This document shows, one piece after another, positions 58,584-64,000 of a stretch of 64,000 nucleotides of DNA. Position 1 is the stretch's first letter. Each line of letters starts with the position of its first letter. This DNA comes from Adlercreutzia caecimuris B7. GTDB lineage: Bacteria; Actinomycetota; Coriobacteriia; Coriobacteriales; Eggerthellaceae. Location: contig NZ_KE159646.1 in assembly GCF_000403355.2 (NCBI RefSeq), positions 1,578,258 through 1,642,257 of the forward strand, written 5' to 3'. Below the pieces are notes generated by a model. It searched no databases, had not been told where the DNA came from, and saw only the letters and a list, made by a program, of their open reading frames with translations. A program made the position numbers and the translations under genes.

Positions 58584-61463
58584 GTGGCCGACGAGATCAA
58601 GATCAGGGTCAACATAGACGACCGCGAGGCCGTCGCCGGCGCCAAGCGCATCAAGGCGTCCCTCGACGACATCAAGCGCGCGGACGCCGCCATCGACGGC
58701 GAGGGCACCGAGCACCTGGGCGACGCCGCCCGCGACGCGGACGGCGGGTACAGCACCCTCAAGGCCACGATGGCCAACCTCGCCAGCCAGGGCATCGCCC
58801 TGGCCGTCGGCAAGGCCAAGGACCTCGCGGCCTCGGTCGTGGAGATCGGCTCCGGCTTCGAGTCGTCCATGTCGAACGTGTCCGCGCTCTCCGGCGCCAC
58901 GGGCGAGGCCCTGGACGCCCTGGAGGCGAAGGCTCGCGAGCTCGGCGCGACCACCACCTTCAGCGCGGGCGAGGCCGCCGACGCCCTGTCCTACATGGCG
59001 CTGGCCGGATGGGACACCCAGCAGATGCTCGACGGCGTGGGCGGCGTGCTCACGCTCGCCCAGGCCGGGCAGATGGACCTGGCCGCCTCCTCCGACCTCG
59101 TGACCGACTACCTGAGCGCGTTCAACATGAAGGCGTCCGAGACCGGGCGCATGGTGGACGTGCTCGCCTACGCCCAGGCGAACGCCAACACCACGGTGGA
59201 CGGCCTGGGGCAGGCCTTCAAGAACTGCGCCGCGAACTGCAACGCCGCGGGGCTGGACGTGGAGACCACCACGGCCGCCCTGGCGATGCTCGCCAACCAG
59301 GGCCTCAAGGGATCCGAGGGCGGCACGGCGCTCACCGCCGTGATGCGCGACATGACCGCCAAGATGAAGGACGGGGCCATCGCCATCGGCGACGCCAACG
59401 TGAAGGTCATGGACGCCCAGGGCAACTACCGCGACTTCGCGGCCATCCTGGCCGACGTGGAGAGGGCCACCGACGGCATGGGCGACGCCGAGAAGGCCGC
59501 CGCCCTGCAGAGCACGTTCACGGCCGACTCCATCAAGGGCCTCAACCTGCTCCTCAACGCCGGGGCCGACGAGATGGCCGGCTTCCGCGACGAGCTGTAC
59601 GCCTCGGGCGGCGCGGCCGAGGCGCTCGCCGACACCATGACCGACAACCTCCAGGGCGACCTGGCGGCCATGAACTCGGCCCTGGAGGAGACCGCGCTCA
59701 AGATATACGACGGCCTCCAGGAACCGCTGCGCTCGGCCGTCCAGTTCGTCACGGGGTCGGTCGTGCCGGCCATCGAGTGGATGCTGGGCCACCTGCCCCA
59801 GGTGGGCGTGGCCGCAGGCGCCATAGCGGCGGCGGTCGCCGCCATGAACTTCTCGAAGATCGCGACGTTCCTCACCGTGCTCCCCAAGCTGCTGGCCGCG
59901 CTCTCCGCGAACCCCGTCGTGCTCGTCATCGCCGCCGTCGCGGGCCTCGCCGAGGCGTGCATGTGGGCCTACGACAACGTGCAGCCCTTCCGCGAGGCCG
60001 TGGACGCGCTCGGCTCCGCGCTCGCCGACAGCTTCGGCCCCATGGTCGACGAGGCCGCCTCGATGCTGTCGGGCGTGTTCGCCGATGCCTCCCGGCAGGC
60101 CGGAGACGTCATCGAGGACGTGGTGGTGCCGGCGATAGAGGACTTCGCCGGCTTCCTGACCGGCACCGTCGTCCCCGCCGTCGGGGAGTTCGCCGCGTGG
60201 GTTCGAGACGAGGCGGCTCCCGCCGTAAGGGACCTCGCCCAATGGGTCGGGGACAAGGCGCAGCCCGTGCTGGAGGGGATCGCCGGCTACATCACCGGCA
60301 CCGTGGTCCCCGCCCTGGGCGCGCTCGCATCCTGGATCGCCGAGGAGGTCGTTCCCCGCGTGCGGGAGCTCTGCTCGTGGCTCGCGGACAACGCCCTGCC
60401 CGTGCTGTCCGAGTTCGCCCAGGGAGTGGGCGAGTTCCTGGCAGGGTCGCTCGGCGCCCTCGCCGAGCTTCTCGTCGGGACGGTGTTCCCGGCCCTCCAG
60501 GAGTTCTTCGCCTGGTTCGGGGAGAACGTGATGCCGAAGCTGGAGCCGGTTGTCGAGTTGATCGGCGGCAGGCTCATGGTCGCGCTCGGCGCGCTGCTCG
60601 GCCTGGTCGGCGGCCTGACGGGCGCGCTCGGCGGCCTCGGGCAGATGTTCGAGGGCGTGTGCCAGATGGTGGGCGGCTTCATCGACGCCGTGGCCGGAAT
60701 CCTCTCCGGCGACGGCGACCGCGTGCGCGAGGGCATGGGGCAGCTGTTCGGCGGCCTCGGGGCCGTCGTCCAGGGCGCGATCGCCACGCCCCTCGGGCTC
60801 GTCACGGGATTCGTGGCCACGGTGGCCGACCTGCTCGGCTTCCACGACGCGGCCAACGCCGCGCGTGGGGCCTTCGAGCTCATCAAGGGCTTCATCAGCG
60901 ACCCCATCGGCCACGTCCAGCAGTTCGTGTCCGACGCTGCGAGGAAGATAGGCGGCTTCCTGGAGTTCAGCGGGGTCGCCTCGAAGGTGCGCTCGGTGTT
61001 CGACGCGGCGAAGAAGGCCATCGAGACGCCTCTGAATGCCGCCAAGTCCGCGGTGAAGGGGATCATCGACGCCATCAAGGGCTTCTTCAGCTTCTCGATC
61101 TCGTGGCCCCACATCCCCCTGCCCCACTTCGGCATCTCGCCGAGCGGGTGGCAGATAGGGGACCTGCTGAAGGGGTCAATCCCGTCGCTGAAGATCGACT
61201 GGTACGCCAAGGGCGGCGTGTTCGACGGCCCCAGCGTCATCGGCGTGGGCGAGGCGGGCCGGGAGGCCGTCGTCCCTCTCCAGGGCGAGCACATGCGCCC
61301 GTTCGCCCGGGAGGTCGCGGACAACATGCCGGGCGGGGGCGGGACGCACATCACCATCGGCACGGTGGTGATGGACGCCTCGAAGTTCGCCAGCGCGGCC
61401 GACTACGAGGAGTTCTTCGACATGTTCATGCGCTACCTGAAGCAGGCCAAGGAGGGGGCATAA
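58584..61463 (+). CDS. Tape measure protein
   Basis: A 959-aa protein that sets tail length. The N-terminal third is TP901-type (SGFESSMSNVSALSGATGEA, TFSAGEAADALSYMALAGWD), with hydrophobic segments near residues 410-460 and 665-740. A repeated central part (FLTGTVVPAVGEFAAWVRDE and similar TGTVVPA units) and C-terminal VGEAGREAVVPLQGE follow. At roughly 0.15 nm per residue this predicts a tail of about 140 nm. Starts with GTG 58584. Confidence 0.95.
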   Translation: MADEIKIRVNIDDREAVAGAKRIKASLDDIKRADAAIDGEGTEHLGDAARDADGGYSTLKATMANLASQGIALAVGKAKDLAASVVEIGSGFESSMSNVSALSGATGEALDALEAKARELGATTTFSAGEAADALSYMALAGWDTQQMLDGVGGVLTLAQAGQMDLAASSDLVTDYLSAFNMKASETGRMVDVLAYAQANANTTVDGLGQAFKNCAANCNAAGLDVETTTAALAMLANQGLKGSEGGTALTAVMRDMTAKMKDGAIAIGDANVKVMDAQGNYRDFAAILADVERATDGMGDAEKAAALQSTFTADSIKGLNLLLNAGADEMAGFRDELYASGGAAEALADTMTDNLQGDLAAMNSALEETALKIYDGLQEPLRSAVQFVTGSVVPAIEWMLGHLPQVGVAAGAIAAAVAAMNFSKIATFLTVLPKLLAALSANPVVLVIAAVAGLAEACMWAYDNVQPFREAVDALGSALADSFGPMVDEAASMLSGVFADASRQAGDVIEDVVVPAIEDFAGFLTGTVVPAVGEFAAWVRDEAAPAVRDLAQWVGDKAQPVLEGIAGYITGTVVPALGALASWIAEEVVPRVRELCSWLADNALPVLSEFAQGVGEFLAGSLGALAELLVGTVFPALQEFFAWFGENVMPKLEPVVELIGGRLMVALGALLGLVGGLTGALGGLGQMFEGVCQMVGGFIDAVAGILSGDGDRVREGMGQLFGGLGAVVQGAIATPLGLVTGFVATVADLLGFHDAANAARGAFELIKGFISDPIGHVQQFVSDAARKIGGFLEFSGVASKVRSVFDAAKKAIETPLNAAKSAVKGIIDAIKGFFSFSISWPHIPLPHFGISPSGWQIGDLLKGSIPSLKIDWYAKGGVFDGPSVIGVGEAGREAVVPLQGEHMRPFAREVADNMPGGGGTHITIGTVVMDASKFASAADYEEFFDMFMRYLKQAKEGA

Positions 61464-61464
61464 G

Positions 61465-64000
61465 TTGGCAGACAAGAAGACATACGCGCCGAAGCCGGTC
61501 ACGGGGGTGCAGCTGAAGGCGGTAAGCGCCTCCAAGCTGAGGGCGAGCTGGGTGAACCACAAGTCCACCGCCCGCCCCTACGACCAGATCATCGTGCAGA
61601 TGAAGACGGACTCGGGCAAGAAGGCGAAGTGGAAGACCTGCGGCAAGGCCGTGTCCGGCTCCACCTCGAAGCTCGACATATCGGTGAAGGCCGGGCACAA
61701 GTACCGCGTGCGCGTGATCGCCAAGAACTCCAAGGGAAAGGCGAAGGCCGTCTACTCGGGCACCGTCAACATCCCCAGGCCCAACGCGCCGAAGCCCGTG
61801 TCGGGGCTCGTGGCAAAGAAGGACGAGAAGACCGGCCGCATCGAGCTTCGCTGGAAGAACAACGAGAGCCTGAACCGCGAGTACAGCGAGGTGTACGTCT
61901 ATGTGCGCACCGACGGGGGCGAGGAGTTCGAGGAGGTCTCCTCCTCGAAGGCCGCCTCCTACGTCTACGACGCTGTCCCCGGCCACACCTACAAGTTCCG
62001 CGTAGAGGCCCACAACGACAAGGGGTTCTCGTCGCCCGTATACTCCGGCGACATCAAGATCGCCCCGCTCAAGCCCCTGGCCCCCTCGGACGCGGAGGCG
62101 GATCGGGTGTCCGACGGGTCCCACATCGTCTCGTGGCGCAGGGACGTCACCGCCGGGCGCGGCGCCACCGCCATGGTCGTCCAGCGGTCGACCGACGGCG
62201 GCGCGTGGTCCCTGGTGGCCGAGGTCGGCGCCGTGGACTCGTGGACCGACAACGGCACCGCGGCGAACCACTCGTACCGCTGGCGCGTCTGCGCGCGCAA
62301 CTCCGCCGGCGACTCCCCCTTCGCCCTCACCGGCACGGCGGTGACGACCCCGGCCGCGCCGGGGACCCCCTCGGGCGACCGGCTCGGCGACGGCACCGCG
62401 ACCATCCGGTTCTCCAACACGGCGCGCAACGTCACGGCCGTGGAGGTGCAGCGGTACGACGCCGACTACGGCGAGTGGGCCGACCCCGTGTCGCTGGCGG
62501 GCCTCCAGGCCTCCTACCACGACGCCGCCGCGCCCGTCGACGCGGTGCTCCAGTACCGGGCGCGGAACGTGCACGGCGAGGGTACCGGCGCGCTGCGCTC
62601 GGCCTGGACCGCGCTCTCGCCGCGCATAGTCCCGAAGGGGCGCCCCAAGGCCCCGCTGCTGCTGTCCCCCGAGGCGCGCGCCGTGGTGCGCGACGACGGC
62701 ATGTCCGTCGAGGTGTCGTGGCGCCACAACCCCGTGGACGGCTCGGCCCAGACCGCCGCCCAGGTGCGCGTGGCGTGGGGCTCGGCATCCAGGACGGTGG
62801 CGGTCTCGGGCCCCGCGGCATCGTGCCGGCTCGACCTGGCCGCCCTCGGCGTGCCGCTGAACACCCAGGTGTCCTGGTCGGTGCGCACCCGCGGCGCGTA
62901 CCGCGCGACGGCAGCGCCGGACAACGACAACATGTCCCCATGGTCGGAGACGCGGGCCATGACCGTGTGCCGCGCGCCGTCGGTCGCCTTCGTGCTGCCC
63001 GGGGCGTCGGGCTACTTCGGAGACCCGTCCGAGCTGGACGGCATCCTATCCGGCGGCGGGGAGGGCGGCACCGAGGACGTGGAGGAGGGCGACTTCGACC
63101 AGGACGAGGACTTCGTGCCCGCCGACCCCGACGGCGACGGCGAGGATGAGCCCGGCGAGGGGCTTCCCTACGCGCTCGTGGCGGACTTCCCGCTCGCCCT
63201 GCTGCTCGACTACACCGACGAGTCGGGGGCGCTCGCCCAGTGCACCCTGTCGGTGGCCGACGCGACCGGGGCCGGCGTCTACTCGTGCGATCTCGGCGCG
63301 GCCGAGGGCGGCCAGATCGCCGGCGAGCTGAACCGCCGCCAGTGGGCGCCGGAGAACAACGCCCGCTACACGCTCACGGCCACGGTGCGCTCCACCACGT
63401 CGCTCACCGCCCAGGCCTCCATCGACATACTCACCGACTTCGACCTGCCCAAGCGCGCGTCGCTGGAGATCGAGGCCGACCGCGAGCGCGGGTGGCTCTC
63501 CCTCACGCCGCGGGTCGCCGACTACCAGGACGGAGCGGACGTGGACGGCATAGACATCTGGCGCGTCACCGGCTCCGAGCAGGTGCTCATCGCATCCGAC
63601 CTGGCGGACGGCGAGGTGTTCACCGACCGCTTCGCACCGCTCAACACCGAGTTCGCCTACCGCACCGCGGTGTACTCGCGCGCCGGCACCTACCGCACGG
63701 TCGACCACCCCGGCTCCCTCAAGACCCCCTACGCCTTCGTCTACTACGGGGAGGGGCTTGAGCGGGTCGCCAGGGGGATGCACAGCCCCACCGAGTCGGC
63801 GGCGCTGTCCCGCACCCGCCGCCGGTACGAGGAGTACGCCGGGCGGCCCTGGCCCGTGCTCTACGACGGCGGCGGCCGAAGCGAGGAGCGCACGATCGGC
63901 TTCAACGTCAAGACCGCCGAGGAGGCTGCCGCCCTGGCGGAGGCCATGGACTGGGGCCGCTGCGTGTGCAAGACGCTCACCGGCTCCGTGTTCTGGTGCA
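61465..64000 (+). CDS. Multi-domain fibronectin III tail protein (partial at window end)
   Basis: The frame is open from TTG 61465 to the window end (845 codons) and continues beyond. GGAGG precedes the TTG. The product has several fibronectin type III domains (about residues 8-110, 112-200, 204-295 and more), e.g. PKPVTGVQLKAVSASKLRAS. Next comes a Gly/Asp/Glu linker (about 525-570) and then beta-rich tail domains. It lies where distal-tail or receptor-binding proteins are expected; the N-terminal FN3 repeats would bind host surface material. Downstream part not seen. Confidence 0.8.
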   Translation, partial: MADKKTYAPKPVTGVQLKAVSASKLRASWVNHKSTARPYDQIIVQMKTDSGKKAKWKTCGKAVSGSTSKLDISVKAGHKYRVRVIAKNSKGKAKAVYSGTVNIPRPNAPKPVSGLVAKKDEKTGRIELRWKNNESLNREYSEVYVYVRTDGGEEFEEVSSSKAASYVYDAVPGHTYKFRVEAHNDKGFSSPVYSGDIKIAPLKPLAPSDAEADRVSDGSHIVSWRRDVTAGRGATAMVVQRSTDGGAWSLVAEVGAVDSWTDNGTAANHSYRWRVCARNSAGDSPFALTGTAVTTPAAPGTPSGDRLGDGTATIRFSNTARNVTAVEVQRYDADYGEWADPVSLAGLQASYHDAAAPVDAVLQYRARNVHGEGTGALRSAWTALSPRIVPKGRPKAPLLLSPEARAVVRDDGMSVEVSWRHNPVDGSAQTAAQVRVAWGSASRTVAVSGPAASCRLDLAALGVPLNTQVSWSVRTRGAYRATAAPDNDNMSPWSETRAMTVCRAPSVAFVLPGASGYFGDPSELDGILSGGGEGGTEDVEEGDFDQDEDFVPADPDGDGEDEPGEGLPYALVADFPLALLLDYTDESGALAQCTLSVADATGAGVYSCDLGAAEGGQIAGELNRRQWAPENNARYTLTATVRSTTSLTAQASIDILTDFDLPKRASLEIEADRERGWLSLTPRVADYQDGADVDGIDIWRVTGSEQVLIASDLADGEVFTDRFAPLNTEFAYRTAVYSRAGTYRTVDHPGSLKTPYAFVYYGEGLERVARGMHSPTESAALSRTRRRYEEYAGRPWPVLYDGGGRSEERTIGFNVKTAEEAAALAEAMDWGRCVCKTLTGSVFWC

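Larger units (their letters stand above)
34322..64000. mobile_element. Siphovirus-type prophage (right end outside window)
   Basis: The element starts at a tRNA 3' end with an adjacent tyrosine integrase and contains repressor, early, recombination, replication, packaging, head and tail genes in normal temperate-phage order. All genes from 36800 onward read rightward. The right end, lysis genes and attR are not in the window. Tape-measure and tail-tube genes indicate a long non-contractile-type tail; no sheath gene is seen. Confidence 0.95.

Noticed and set aside
57864-61127. A 1087-codon minus-strand open frame opposite the tape measure gene
   Set aside because: Shadow of the tape measure gene; the sequence is His/Gly/Arg-rich with no domain, and the plus-strand gene has clear homology features.

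Overview
The window is GC-rich DNA from the bacterial lineage Coriobacteriia, most likely an Eggerthellaceae gut anaerobe. This is an inference from three things: a Tat-exported FAD fumarate-reductase-like enzyme divergent from a membrane-bound LuxR-type regulator, a monoderm Tad/Flp pilus locus, and the general protein character. I see no rRNA and no CRISPR array.

Region 1 (1-15200) is mostly minus-strand housekeeping DNA. It holds an uncharacterised membrane protein, hisS, a degenerate surface-protein remnant, a NifX-like protein, and the leucine genes leuC, leuD and leuB. Between leuD and leuB lies a compact locus that looks like an undescribed type I toxin-antitoxin pair: a 46-aa hydrophobic ORF facing a short antisense transcript. 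Next come the Tat flavoprotein with its divergent 12-TM LuxR regulator and two perfect palindromes, a peptidoglycan-binding protein coupled to a polyprenyl synthase, a sortase-like protein and tRNA-Leu(UAA).

Region 2 (15300-23700) carries ppx/gppA, a DivIC-like divisome protein, a DtxR-family regulator, and a ferrous-iron uptake operon (feoA, feoA, feoB, FeoB-associated Cys-rich protein). GTTAAC-centred boxes precede the feo genes and may be the DtxR-type operators. Then follow thrC and a ModE-like regulator.

Region 3 (23680-33880) is a complete minus-strand tad operon: cpaB, tadZ, tadA, tadB, tadC, flp, a second small pilin-like gene without a normal start codon, two TadE-like pseudopilins and a large TadG-like protein. 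It ends with a secreted protein, a DUF192 protein and a small zinc-ribbon protein. No prepilin peptidase gene is visible in the window.

Region 4 (34322-64000, continuing past the edge) is a siphovirus-type prophage. It is inserted in the 3' end of a host tRNA gene, whose terminator survives on the host side. It has an integrase, a CI-like repressor with divergent promoters, an early region, RuvC-like/ParB-like/DUF1351/RecT-Bet/replication/DnaC-like genes, a methyltransferase, an HNH protein, a fused small+large terminase, a portal, and a MuF capsid protein with a C-terminal polymorphic-toxin-like domain followed by a probable immunity gene. Scaffold, capsid, connectors, tail tube, chaperones, tape measure and a long fibronectin-type III tail protein complete it; the last is cut by the window end. 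A perfect 28-bp inverted repeat (37384-37497) in the early region is unexplained.
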